Positions 1 to 11,100 of a DNA stretch of 64,000 nt are shown piece by piece. The notes under the pieces are model-generated. The model had not been told where the DNA came from, searched no databases, and saw only the letters and a program-made list of their open reading frames with translations. Source of the stretch: Catenaria anguillulae PL171 (lineage: Eukaryota > Blastocladiomycota > Blastocladiomycetes > Blastocladiales > Catenariaceae); the NCBI GenBank assembly GCA_002102555.1, contig MCFL01000004.1:868001-932000 (forward strand). Reading direction: 5' to 3'. The number at the start of each line of letters is the position of its first letter. Within the stretch, counting starts at the first letter, position 1. The position numbers and the translations under genes were made by a program.

Positions 1-392
1 CAGCAGCACCCGCATTTCCAGCAGCGTGTCGAGCGACAACCACGAGGTAGACGGCTCGCCCGCGATTTTGTGCGAGAGCAAATGGGTCAGGCCAGACATG
101 TAGGTGATGAGGCAATCTGCATTGACAAAGCGTGAGGTGAGCCGCTGATCCATCGACAAAATGCTGGCCTCGGAAAAGACGCACGGTTCTTGACGTCGAG
201 CAGTGACAATCCATGATTGGTTGGTCCGCCCGTAGCAAGCTGCGACTCGATCTTGGGAATGGCCTGGCGGGCCTGTGAGGCGGCTGCGCGAATCTCGGCC
301 AGGAGTTTGGCGAGTTGCGCGGGAGTGGCGGCGACGGGCGCGGCAGGGCCCCTGGAGATGGCGGATGCTTGCATTGTGGGATCGTGATGCAT
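1..392 (-). CDS. Neuroguidin/Lcp5-like protein (Sas10/Utp3/C1D family), 5' part only
   Basis: The gene runs off the left edge. Exon 1 is 392-185 and exon 2 is 116-1, separated by a 68-bp intron (donor GTGCGT, acceptor GCAG, phase 1). The first exon ends with GLSLLDVKN and the second reads HCLITYMSGLTHLLSHKIAGE. This matches the conserved core of the neuroguidin/Lcp5 family, where an LLDVKN-type motif precedes a helical SYL..L..L..HK segment. Family members work in 18S rRNA processing in the small-subunit processome (family knowledge). The start is set at the first in-frame ATG (MHHDPTMQ), because the upstream extension has only GTG before a stop. It is transcribed divergently from the hydrolase gene at 613. 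Confidence 0.72.
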
Positions 393-612
393 GGATCTGG
401 CGTTCGTTGACACATTGGCCTCGTGATTGATTCTCCGGTCGGCGGCGTGAAGAACTGCATGAGCAACCAGTTGAGCCTAAGTGCATTCTGTGCTCATCCC
501 ATGTCACGTGCTCGGTTGACCTCGACGCACTCACCTTCTAGGTCGTCATGCATGCCTGGTATTGATTGATGAGAAGTAGAATCAATCACAATAACCACCC
601 ACCCCACCCACC
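393..612. promoter_or_regulatory. Divergent promoter region
   Basis: These 220 bp separate two start codons pointing away from each other (neuroguidin-like on minus, hydrolase on plus). I see no clear TATA box. The stretch probably holds both 5' UTRs and a shared promoter, inferred from arrangement only. Confidence 0.4.
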
Positions 613-2228
613 ATGCATACCAGCCGCATCCTCCTCAGCGCTGCACCAAAGCCTCCCACCTCCCCTGCGTCCGCCGCCGCCGCGGTCGCCGCCGTTACGG
701 CAGCGCTCAAGTCGTCGTCCGCCACGGTCACTGCCGCGGCGGCGTCTGCAGCCTCGGCCGCTACCTCGCGGCTGATTGCTGCGACTACCCCGCCCGCGAA
801 CGCTGCCGCAACAACCGAACAGCCGCGCAAGACGCTCATTCCGTTGACACGGTTGCAGTTGCTGACCAGATTACCGCGATCGAATCATCGTGAGGCAACC
901 GTCTATGTCAAAGGTGGGTGAATATCGTCTTCTTTTTGTCGTCCACATCCCCGAGTACGTGGCTTGTTGACATGGCCCCGTGCGTGCCCGCGGCAGTCGT
1001 GTAGGTTTCTTGCAGTCTGGTGAAGACCCGAGAAACTTTGACTCGTGGCTGCAATCACACCATTTGCTGGCGCTCTCGCCCAAACACAGCTGGGTCCGTC
1101 CTTTCGATTCGATCATTGTGATCCTGCAAGTTGATTGTATGTACTCACTGCATGCCACGAACGAACCCCTCCCATCAGGACGGCCTCAGTTTTGGATACA
1201 GCTGGAACTCGGGTGCCCTGCTTCACCCAATCACCCTGCCCGTCCCACTCACCACCCTCGGCACCGTGGCCACACGCCTGCTCACACTTTCGCGCCTCAC
1301 TCCAGCGGGTGTTCTCGGGTCGCTCGCGCTCGACACCACACTCAACCTAGGCAAACTCGCCTGGCAATTCCGTCAAGCGTCAAGCGCCGCCGAGCTGGGC
1401 GCTCCACAGCTTGCAGAGACGCTGCGCGAGTTGCGCAAGGAATGCGACCATGTACGTGTCGTGGCGCATTCGCTCGGGTGTCGGCATGTCACGCATGCCA
1501 TTGCACTCATGCATCCGGACGATCGGCCAGATACGGTCCATTTGTGTGCGCCAGCAATGACCAATCAGTTTTTCCGAGCGGCGCAGGTACGGAAAAGGGC
1601 AGAAATTGAGGCTGTGATTCGAATGGAAGAGGAGCGGTTGCGGGCGGTGGAGGAACAACCAGAGCAAGTGCACGAGTCCATGGCCCAGTGGGGCGAGCCA
1701 GATGCGATTCCTTTGGCCGAGCAACCATTGCCGCACACTTCAGTTGGCACTGTGGATGAAACGAGCCACGAGGTTGTACCCATCCCATTGGCCAAGCGCG
1801 GCACGTATGTGTACTGGACCTCGCGCGACACGGTTCTTGCACTCTTGTTCCGTGCGGTTGCCTTGGGCGACTTGGCCATGGGCCACATTGGCGTGCACCC
1901 TCCGCCGCCACCGGGCCCGACGCCCGAAGCGCTTTCGGTTGCGCACGCAGAGTACCTGATGGGTAAGCACGACCAAGGAGCTGATGGGGTCGACGGCGGC
2001 CAGCCGCCAGATGTGATTCATTTACACCGGGATCCGTTTGGTCCCAGGCCAAGTCAACTTGATGTAGCGTGGGCAGGGAAAAGGTTGGTGCGTGAGTATG
2101 ACACGGGGGCGACGCTCGAGTCGATTGATGTGTCGGAGCAGTTTGCGACGATATCGACTGTGCACACGGCATACTCGAGCAGGTTCCACGCTATGGCGAG
2201 AGAGTACTGGCATGCAAATCAGTGGTAG
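613..2228 (+). CDS. Alpha/beta-hydrolase-fold protein (lipase/esterase-like)
   Basis: Three exons, 613-913, 1005-1093 and 1179-2228, join in frame to give 479 residues. The introns are 91 bp (GTGGGT...TAG) and 85 bp (GTCCGT...CAG). Splicing restores a continuous TVYVKG-FLQSGEDP-...-KHSW-DGLSFGYSWNSG, a typical start of a hydrolase domain (beta strand, oxyanion turn, then a Y-x-W-x-SG motif). The nucleophile elbow is VVAHSLGCR near residue 240, with Ser as the presumed catalytic residue and Ala in place of the first Gly of GxSxG. Residues 20-75 are almost all Ala, Ser and Thr and could be a linker or organelle-targeting segment. The substrate is unknown. It resembles uncharacterised DUF900/DUF726-like hydrolases more than any named lipase. 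Confidence 0.7.
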
Positions 2229-3035
2229 ATTGATTGTCTTGACTGTATTCTGTTATGTGACAAGGACAAAGTTGACTTTTGATATTTTCCCACGTTTTTT
2301 GTTGTCTGCATGCAACTGCAACGTGCGTTGATTTGATAGCGAAAAGAGGCGTCCAACTTGAGGAACATTGCGATTGGTTTTGGGCTGCAGTCGTTGGCGG
2401 CGGCCAGCGGCGAATGGCAAACGCCAAACGGCCACAAAACCGTGAACACTCGCCGCACCGACGGAACAAAAGTCAGCGGATATCAAACTGTTCATGTATA
2501 TGTATACTGGATTACATTGTCAATAAAGCGCTTGATAAACTCGACGCAACCGTCTTTGCAACCCAAGGCAATTGGCCCCCCTCCTCCCCCTCTACTCTCT
2601 CGCGCCCGCCGCTCTGGCTGTCCACACCCCCCACTGACTCGCTCGCCAACAACTGACTGCCTGCAACCAACACCAACACCCAAGGGATTCCATTGCCACA
2701 CTCTCTTGCCGCTCTGTCACAACCTTCCCAAACAACCTTACCCTTACCCCCTTCATTGCGCCGCGACCTAACGTACGCCAGCGCAAACTGTGCTCTACTG
2801 CAACCTGTCTTCGATGATCGCTGGCCGGCCCTTCTCCTCGCCGACCTCTGCTGCCGCCCGTTCGGTTCCGCGCGCCGCTGTGGTTCTCTCCCGCTCGGTC
2901 CGCCTGGCCTTCTGCCTCTCGCAACACACTCTTGCTCCACGCTGCACCTGCTGGCCCCTCGGATAAATTCATCGGAACCACCCCCCCCCCCGCCCTCTCT
3001 CATCACCGTCTTCAATCCAACCCATTCAAACAACC
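2229..3035. other. Intergenic, no supported gene
   Basis: This stretch lies between two plus-strand genes. AATAAA near 2521 may be a poly(A) signal for the hydrolase. From about 2570 the plus strand becomes strongly pyrimidine-rich, with a C run near 2982-2993 just before the PRL start, as in a fungal promoter/5' UTR. Open frames here on both strands are compositional and match nothing I know. Confidence 0.5.
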
Positions 3036-4121
3036 ATGTACGCATCGGACCGCATCCCGCCCACGTCGTACCTGAGCCGCATGTTTTCCATCGTCTCGCA
3101 CGGTGACCTGCGCTTCCTGATCCTCGACTGCCCCTCGGACTCGACGCTGCCCTCCGTCATCAAGATTCTCACCAAGGAGGGCGTTACGGACGTTGTGCGT
3201 GTGTGCGAGCCAACGTATGCCACGGACCCGTTGACGAGCTTGGGCATTCAGGTCCACGACCTCAGTTTCAAGGATGGCGGTGTGCCGCCGCACTCTGTCC
3301 TTGCAAAGTTCATGGCACTCGTCGAGCAACGGTTTCATCACAAGACTCTGCCGCCGGGCTTTGTGGAGCATCAGATGCAAGTGAATGGGACTTCAGGGAC
3401 GGGTTCGGCGCCGTCGTCGCCTATGGCCGTTGCGGCCGAACCTTCCCCTTCGGCCTCCTTCTCTCGCCCAGCATCGCTGCGGTCGGCCACATCCACCGAC
3501 TCGACCGACCACCCTCCTCCTCCTTCCCATGCTCACGGCACATCCTCCATGTCAACGTCGACCTCATCGCAACCCCCGCATCCGCCCGCACCCACCACCA
3601 TTGCCGTGCACTGCGTTGCAGGGCTCGGCCGCGCACCCGTCCTGATTGCCGTTGCCCTCATTGAGCACGGCATGTCGCCGCTGGACGCCATTGAGTACGT
3701 GCGCGCACGGCGCCGCGGCGCATTCAACACAACGCAGGTCAAGTACTTGGATGCGTACAAGCCGCAGTTTCGGTTGCATGATGGCTCTGGCAAGCGCCAA
3801 GGGTCCGGCAGAGGGTCGCCAAGGTTGTTTGCGAGTTTGGGCCAGGTGGTGAGTGGTGGGCGCAGGTCGTTGACGGGGTCGCCAGAGCCCGGGGCCGCGG
3901 CCAATGGCAGTGCGATCGGGAATGGGAATGGAAATGGCGAGAACGCGGGTGGCAAGGTCGACAAGGAAAAGGCACAGTCGATCCATGGGACAGGTGCCGG
4001 ATGGGGGGATGCAGTCAAGCACAAGTTTGGCAAGTTGGTAGGTGGATTGGCCAAGAAGCGGTCGGGGTCGGCCATGGCTGCGCCCGCCAAGACGGCAACA
4101 GATTTGGCTGCGCATCCCTGA
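3036..4121 (+). CDS. PRL-type (PTP4A) dual-specificity phosphatase with insert and no CaaX box
   Basis: Single exon, 361 residues. Residues 1-110 follow the PRL fold: SHGDLRFLILDCPSDSTLP, then VVRVCEPTY with the regulatory Cys of the PRL family, then the general-acid loop FKDGGVPP. The catalytic P-loop is HCVAGLGRAPV, the exact PRL signature (C-x5-R, with Ala in place of the Ser/Thr of other PTPs). It is followed by ALIEHGMSPLDAIEYVRARRRGAFN. Two features differ from animal PRLs. About 70 residues of Ser/Pro/His-rich low complexity are inserted between the acid loop and the P-loop. The C-terminus is a 110-residue Gly/Lys-rich tail ending DLAAHP instead of a basic-CaaX prenylation motif. PRLs bind CNNM magnesium transporters and act at membranes (family knowledge); this one lacks the usual lipid anchor. 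Confidence 0.88.
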   Translation: MYASDRIPPTSYLSRMFSIVSHGDLRFLILDCPSDSTLPSVIKILTKEGVTDVVRVCEPTYATDPLTSLGIQVHDLSFKDGGVPPHSVLAKFMALVEQRFHHKTLPPGFVEHQMQVNGTSGTGSAPSSPMAVAAEPSPSASFSRPASLRSATSTDSTDHPPPPSHAHGTSSMSTSTSSQPPHPPAPTTIAVHCVAGLGRAPVLIAVALIEHGMSPLDAIEYVRARRRGAFNTTQVKYLDAYKPQFRLHDGSGKRQGSGRGSPRLFASLGQVVSGGRRSLTGSPEPGAAANGSAIGNGNGNGENAGGKVDKEKAQSIHGTGAGWGDAVKHKFGKLVGGLAKKRSGSAMAAPAKTATDLAAHP

Positions 4122-4793
4122 TTATTCAGGTTGGTTCTTTGCAGTTCTCTTGTGCACCTGCCTCGACGACTCTGGGCATGTGCACGTCTTGTACTGTGTG
4201 GATGTTTTTTTTTTGTTTCCCTTCACTGTTTCCTCTGCTTGCTACAGCTTGCGCCATGTATGACTCCATTTGTTTTCCTACCACCTCCCTCCCAGCCTAC
4301 CCACCCTCGTCGCCTTCTTACCATTTATTTTACATCGCCAGTCTGCTCATGTCGTCTGCCTGTTTAGTGTTTTTGTTCCACTCGGCCGCCTGACCCTCGC
4401 TTTCTTTCATTTTTGCTCTTGTTCTAGTTCTACTCTACATTATGCTATCCGTTCATTCGCTAGCCGTCGCTTCATTCTACACACACACACAAACGAGATG
4501 ATATCCTGCTGTACTCTCACTCTCTATGTTCTTCTTCCCTGGCAATGTTTGTTACCGTGCTCCAGTTTCGATCGCTCGCACTGCGCACCACAAATCAAAT
4601 CAGAAGGAATCCATCAACGTATTTATCGTGCTTGATTGTAATTTTACATGTTATTTATTTACATGTTACGACATCCACTCAATACGGGTGGAAAGTGTGA
4701 AGACAAAAACGAGAGGGCCGCCAGATCAACAACGGATCCCTGGCACACTCACACACGGAAGAAATCCAAACAACAAAACATAAATGCGTCTAC
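4122..4793. other. Intergenic between converging genes
   Basis: Shared 3' region of the PRL gene (plus) and glycerol kinase (minus). It is T-rich on the plus strand up to about 4500, with a short CA repeat near 4480. No gene is supported. Confidence 0.5.
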
Positions 4794-6673
4794 CTAATGT
4801 TCAACAATGATCTCGTCCTCGGCCGCCGCCACATCATCGGCATCGATCCAATCCAAGGTGCGCTCGACAGCCTTCTTCCACTTGCGCAACCTGCGGTCGC
4901 GGTTGTCCTGGCTGACCTTTGGCACAAACTCCTCGGTGCCCTCGGCATTCACCTTGTCGAGCTGCTCCAAAGTGATGGTGTCTGTGGCCAGCGCTGCAGC
5001 AATTGCAGCCCCCAATGCCGTCGTCTCCCTCATGGCGGGCCGCCGCACGGGAATGCCGGCAATATCCGCTTGCAATTGCATGGCGAGATCCGAGTTTGTC
5101 ATGCCGCCATCCACCTTGAGCACCGCCAACGGCTTGCCCGAATCCAAGTTCATGGCATTGAGCACGTCGTACGACTGGAACCCAACACACTCGAGCACGG
5201 CACGGCAAATGTGCCTGCGGTCCGTGTACGTGGTCATGCCCACAAGCACGCCACGTGCATCGTCGCGCCAGTACGGCGCATACAGGCCCGAAAACGCTGG
5301 CACAAAGTACACGCCGCCCGTGTGTGCGACTTGTGCGGCGTACGTGTTGACGTCGGGCGTGTCCTTGATGAGGTGCAGCGAGTCGCGCAAAAACTTGACG
5401 GAAGCACCACCAACAGCAACCGAGCCCTCGAGTGCATACGTGGGCGCGCCAAGCTTGGGGATGTCGTAGCCGGCCGTCGTCAACAGGCCGTGCTTGGAAG
5501 GAACCACCTCGGCACCCGTGTTGAAGAGCATGAAACACCCCGTGCCGTACGTGTTCTTTGCCTCGCCAACGGCAAAGCACTTTTGGCCAACGAGCGCGGC
5601 CTGTTGATCGCCAAGGTTACCCGCTAGCGGTACGCCCGCCAATGCGCCGCCATGCACGTGCGCGTACACGTACGACGAGGGCATGATCTTGGGCAGCCAC
5701 GCCTCTTGAATGCCGAAAAAGTCGAGCATCTTGGGCGACCACTTGCGCTCACGGAGGTCCATAAGAAGCGTACGACTGGCGTTGGAAAAGTCGGTCATGT
5801 ACACGCCGCCGTTGGCCGCGCCTCCAGACAGGTTGTACAGGAGCCAAGCGTCAATGGTGCCGAACCGCAACGTGCCCGCGGCGGCAGCCGACTTGACGGC
5901 ATCAACATTGTCAAGCATCCAGCGCATCTTGGAGGCCGAGAAGTAAGTGTTGAGCGGAAGGCCCGTGATGTCGGCAAAGGCATCCTTTGACCCGCCCGCC
6001 TTGGCAATCAGCGAGTCGACCAGCGCTTGCGGCCGCGTGTCGTGCCACACAATGGCATTGCACAGAGGCTCGCCCGTGGTGGCATCCCAGGCACATGTGG
6101 TCTCGCGCTGGTTGGTCACGCCCATGGCTACATACACGATGAATATCGGGCGGATGGCGAAATCCAAATTAGCATCGGGCAAGATCCACGGCAGGTGGGT
6201 GTGGCGTAGGAAGACAGTGACCACGTACACTTGATCATGGCAGGGTCCAAACCCTTTGCCTTCATGGCCTTGACCACCTCTTCAATGCACGTCTCTACCG
6301 TGTCGAGAATCACCTTGGGGTCATGCTCGGTCCACCCGGCATGGGGATGGATCTGATCAAACTCCATCTGGTGGACGGCCACAATGGCGCCCGTGGTGTC
6401 AAACACAATGAACCGCGAGCTGGTGGTGCCCTGATCCACGGCCGACAGGTAGACGCCATCAGCGGGCGGCGTGGTCGTGTACACCTTGGCGACAAAGGGC
6501 TCGGTGGCAGGCATGTCGAGAGCGGAATCGGTGGGCTTTGCGGAAGGTGATGAGGCAGACGCAGGGATGGTCGAGAGGCGGCGGGTCGAGTTGGACGACG
6601 AGTGGTGCGTGCCAAACAGCTTTTTCAGGAGGCGGGCAAGAGGGGAACCGGGCTTGCTTTTTGAAGGGGCCAT
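4794..6673 (-). CDS. Glycerol kinase (FGGY family)
   Basis: Catalyses glycerol + ATP to glycerol-3-phosphate, the entry step for glycerol catabolism and lipid backbones. Two exons, 6673-6229 and 6127-4794, are joined across a 101-bp intron (GTACGT...TAG, phase 1). Splicing yields [14 protein letters not shown], the conserved kinase segment, and 592 residues in total. Visible motifs: [14 protein letters not shown] (phosphate-binding), [22 protein letters not shown], and the C-terminal FGGY signature [10 protein letters not shown]...RETTALGAA. About 60 residues precede the kinase domain, Ser/Lys-rich and possibly targeting. An in-frame ATG at 6754 would add 27 residues. A TATAAA at 6779-6784 implies transcription starts near or below 6754, so the ATG at 6673 is preferred. 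Length fits the family plus the N-terminal extension. Confidence 0.93.
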
Positions 6674-6778
6674 GCTTGTGATACTTTGCGTTGCCAGTGT
6701 TGAAAATGGGCGGCAAGGAGTGCTGTCGGAGTTGTGAGGCAAGATAGCGGACACGAGTTGGCGAGACGGGCAAGTGCC

Positions 6779-6784
6779 TTTATA
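6779..6784 (-). promoter_or_regulatory. TATA box of glycerol kinase
   Basis: The minus strand reads GGGTATAAAGGC here, about 25 bp upstream of the first possible ATG (6754) and 106 bp upstream of the chosen one (6673). The spacing argues against use of the upstream ATG. Confidence 0.5.
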
Positions 6785-7874
6785 CCCTGGTAGGGGAATC
6801 GATGGGGGCGGCCGCGGTCAAGATCAAGTCAACGGATGGAGGCCAGTGTGAGCATGCATTGCATGCGCATATGATGGGCGGCGATGGCGGATGATGCATA
6901 TGAAGTGAAAGCAAACCAACAATTTGGCTCAAGTGATGTCTCGAGTGTCTCGTGGCACCGCGGTTGGCGTTGCGAACAACGGCCAAATTCTCGTGTGCAA
7001 ACACATGGAACGGCAGACAAAGGGAATTAAACAGCAACGAACCGGTATTGGTGGCGTATGTTGGTCTTACCGACACTTGCACGCCATCATGCGCAAGTGC
7101 GAGCGGTAAACTCCATTTCCTTCCGGCTACCGTCAGTGGCCCCGTGCCCTTCAAGTTGAAACCGGTCCGATCCGATCGGCAACCATCCAGCAGTGCATGA
7201 CCAGCAACAACGGCTCGCATCCGCTGCTCATTCCGTTCGCAGACAGAGGTGATGATGTCGATGGACCCGGGAGCGGCTGTTGATGGCTGAGGTTGCTGCA
7301 ATTGCCTTGGCAATGCAGCTGACGGCACTGGCGTAACTTGCGTCGTCGGTAGATGCTGTCGAGCATGGCCGCGGGTGATGGTGCCTTTGAATGGTGACGA
7401 TGATGCACCACGAATCCAAAACAAGGGCAATTGCGTCAACAATTGCTGCTGCAGGTTGACATGGTGGTAGTTGATGGCATGATATGGATGCACGTCTACG
7501 TCTGCTTGTTCTTGCCAACCATCCGCAACCACAGAACCGGCTGAATGGGACCGACTTCCACCGGCGGCTGCAACAGCAGCGCGGGTTCCAACCGCAATCA
7601 GCAGGCGAGTCGACCATGAAAGCAGCGGGAGTGCTCTCGGCGCTCCTGCAACGAGAATGCGAGCCGTTGACGTCGAAACCAGAGAGACAGGCATCGTGGT
7701 TCAAGATGGAGAACCGAGACAAGGGTTTGTTTCGTGAGACACGGCAATGGGTTGAAGGCTACGAACTGGACAAATTGCACTGTCTGACAAAAGAATGACT
7801 GACGGAACAAGTGACAAGTTGAATATTCAGTGTTGACGATGAGTCGGGGGAGTATGGGTTCTATTTATGATATG

Positions 7875-7902
7875 TTTTTTTTTTTTTTTTTTTTTTTTTT
7901 TT
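7875..7902 (+). repeat. T28 homopolymer
   Basis: Uninterrupted run of 28 T on the plus strand, A on the strand of the neighbouring minus-strand genes. It could be a poly(dA:dT) promoter tract or the tail of an old retroposed copy. No matching retroposon body or target duplication was found. Confidence 0.8.
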
Positions 7903-8145
7903 GCGAAGATGCTGGCTGAGCAGTAAAAACTTGGGGGGAGACGGATTCATACGACGGTGCGCGAAACATGATATTCCGGGAGGGTTGGGACATCTGAATC
8001 CAGTGCATGATAAATACTTGAGAAAGAAAAGAACGACATTATTGAATGAGTACGCGAGCAAAATCAGAGGCCATAACAAAAAAAACGGACAAAACGGCAA
8101 CGTGGGAACCAAAGTAAAGCCTGAAAAAAAAGTCTGTCCGACCGT

Positions 8146-11100
8146 TCACGTTCCCATGAGCAATGCCTGCTGCACCTTTTGGCTCGACCGCAATAAACTC
8201 AAATTCCTCAACTGCGGCCTTTCCGCCGCCCGCAGTTGTTGCCCTAACGGCTCTCTTGTCGCACTTGCCCTCGTACCCACAGCCTTCTTGCGATCCACGG
8301 CTGGTGACGACGCCGCACTCGACCGCACGCTCGCAGCCCTTGACACTTGCTGTTGCTGCTGAGTCTGACGCGTCCCAGCCGACGGCTGCTCTCCTACTTG
8401 CTCGTTGTGCTCACAACCATCACCGACACCCATTTCCTCCAACTCGCGATCCAACTCTGCCAGTCGCCGAATGACCCGCTGAATCACCGGATGCATGTCT
8501 TTCTTTGCCTTCAAATCCCGCGCCGCATCGCTCTGCCTGACGAGCCGCGCAAGCTCAACATGCAGCACGTGCTGCTGCTCTTCGAGCTTGCGGCGTGAGT
8601 TTTCAGCAGCAGGGATCGCGTGGGCAACAACGGTCGCGACAGGATGCCGGTGGGACGTGGCGTGCGGGTCGCCATGGCAGTGCGGGCAAAGGCCCGGCGC
8701 GTGGTTCTTGGCCAGAGACATCATGCGTTGTAGGTTGACTGGGAGTGAATGCGATTTACCTGGGTTGGAGCCAAGGATGAAGGGCGGTTTATTTGACCCC
8801 GATGAGGCCGACGGCCCACTTGCTTGCAGGTTGCTAGTCGACATGGCCGTTGGGGCGGCGGCCGAGAGCACTTTCCGGCGTGACGACTCTGTGTGACGCC
8901 TTGGACTCGGATCTGACTGGCGGTCTTGGTACCGCACTGCAGTAGCATCCACGGACCGGCCACGAACGCGCACTCTTGCCGGCGACACGGGCGCCGATCT
9001 TGGCCGAACAACAGGCTCCTGATGATAGTGATGATGATGGTGATCCAGTTCGTACGCCTCGCCGACAGCTGCCGCAGCTGCGGCGCGCTCCCTTTCCAAC
9101 CTTCGCATGGCGACCGCACGCAGCTTGCGCATCATCTCGCGCTGCAGCTCCGCGTGAAGCACTTTGCGGCGGGCGCGGCGGACCTTTGCGTCATCGTCCT
9201 CAGGTTCCGCTCCACCAGTACGCTCGCCATTCCCGCGGTCCTCGGACGCGCTTGATGCCGCTGAACTGGCGCTATCCTTGCGTGCGCGCCGATCCGTCTG
9301 CACACTCGTCTCCCGCAACACGCGGTACTGCGTCGCCGCCATCGTGGTCACATTCGGGGTCACGCCCGACGCCGGCGTTTGGGTTTGCATATCGGCCACA
9401 GGTGTCAATGACCGACTTTGCGCATCCACCGGACGCCCGGCTAAACCACCGACGGCAGGCATGGGCGGCGAGCCCGGGCCAGGATCTAATACGCCTCCCC
9501 TCGCAAACCTACCCTCTGCATCCACCTCCCTTAACCTGCGCTCTTGTATCTTTACCGTGTCGCCCAACTCCTTTACCATCCGCTGTAAACTCACAACCTG
9601 TGTTCTTAACTCTCCAACCTTGCCGCTTTCCATCCTCGCCAGCTCTGCCTTTCGCTCTCGATCCTCATCCACGACCCGCAAATGCCTCCTGACCCCCGCC
9701 AGCTCGTCCCTTACCCCCTCCACCTCGCTCTGTGCGCCCGCCAACTCGGCCCTTAACCTGCCGGCCTCGTCCTCGGCCGCCTTGACACGGTCCATCAGCC
9801 GGTCGCGCGCCGCCGTCACGTCGCGCAGCTGCGCAGTCAGCTGATTGACAGCGTGTGCGAGTTCATGCGGCGGGTGCGAGTAAAGCGGATCGGTTGGTGG
9901 CGACGAGGGCGATGGTGGAGATGCGATGGGGGCAGCCGCGCCGGCGGTGGAAGGTACCGGCGCAGGTGTGCGAGCGGATCCGGATCCCGATCCCAGCGCG
10001 GCAGTGGCTGCGGCGGCAGCTGCGGGCCGTGCGGCCATGGTCATTGAGGACTGCATTGTGCTCGGCTTGGACTTGGATTTGGGCGTCGATACGACGCGCG
10101 GCATGGTTGGGTACTTCGGGAGCAGGTGCGCGTGTGACAAGTCATCGTCGTCGTCGTCGCCGTACTCGGCGCCATCCGGTACATCCGTAACGTAGGCTTC
10201 ACGCAGCGAGGCAACTGGAGGCGGCGGCGTCGAAGCCACGGGCGGAACTTGCGCGTGTTGTGCCGGAGGTGGTGTCGATGGGCGCCGTGCGGTCTCTGAC
10301 CGCAACTGGTGTTGCATGGCAACGAGAAACGAAGAGGGCGGGCCAGTGATGGTCGACTCTTGCGATCCGCGCCGAGCGCCAGTGTCTTGCGGTTGCGGGC
10401 GCGGGGTGAGTGGTGGCGAGGTTGATGATTCGGCAGCGACTGCATCAATGAGTGCAGCTGTCGAACCCATTTGCACGTCGAGCTGAAGTGACGGGAGTCG
10501 TGGTGGATACTGCTCGTCGGATGTTCTGGGGTTTGCAGGCGACTTGGATTTGGGTGCAACGGGCGTGGGCGATCCAGGGTCCTGATCGGCCGAGCTCGTC
10601 GACAAGGACAACCCGGCGTGGTCCAATGCCGGAACTGGAAACAGGGGCGGTCGCCGTCCAAATCTACTTGCAGGGTTGGCATACATGACAGCGGCTGCGT
10701 CCGCGTCTTGCGCAGTCGTGAATCCACGGCCGCCAATGTAGGCGTGTTGAGGGACGGCCTGCTGTCCTGGTCGCGAGGGAAGGACGAGATCATCGTCATC
10801 ATTTTCGGCATGGTATGATTGCAAACCGGTTGGCTCAAGTGTACGACGAAAAGTGTTGGTGGCCGACAGGGCGGGCGGCACTGGCGGAACAGGAAACAAG
10901 GCCGACAGCGACAGGCTCTGATCAAACGAGTCGCTTGCCCCAATGGCGGCCGCAAGTGCGCTTCCACGAGCGGCCAGAGCTTGCAATTCACCACGGACGT
11001 TGTCAATCTTTGAATCGTCTTCACCGTTGCTCGTCCCGAGAAGAGAGTCGGGTTGAAGCGATGGCTTGGTAGGGCGCTTGTCGCGTTGCTGTGGGCGGTC

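Larger units (their letters stand above)
6755..8145. other. Intergenic, upstream of glycerol kinase
   Basis: 1.4 kb between two minus-strand genes: promoter of glycerol kinase on the left, 3' flank of the coiled-coil gene on the right. It contains a TATA box (6779-6784) and a T28 run (7875-7902). Open frames of up to 304 codons exist but show no recognisable domain and one abuts the TATA box, so no gene is called. Confidence 0.5.

Noticed and set aside
6780-7694. 304-codon open frame on minus upstream of glycerol kinase
   Set aside because: It ends beside the glycerol kinase TATA box, has no recognisable domain and an unremarkable composition. Long chance frames are common in this GC-rich DNA.
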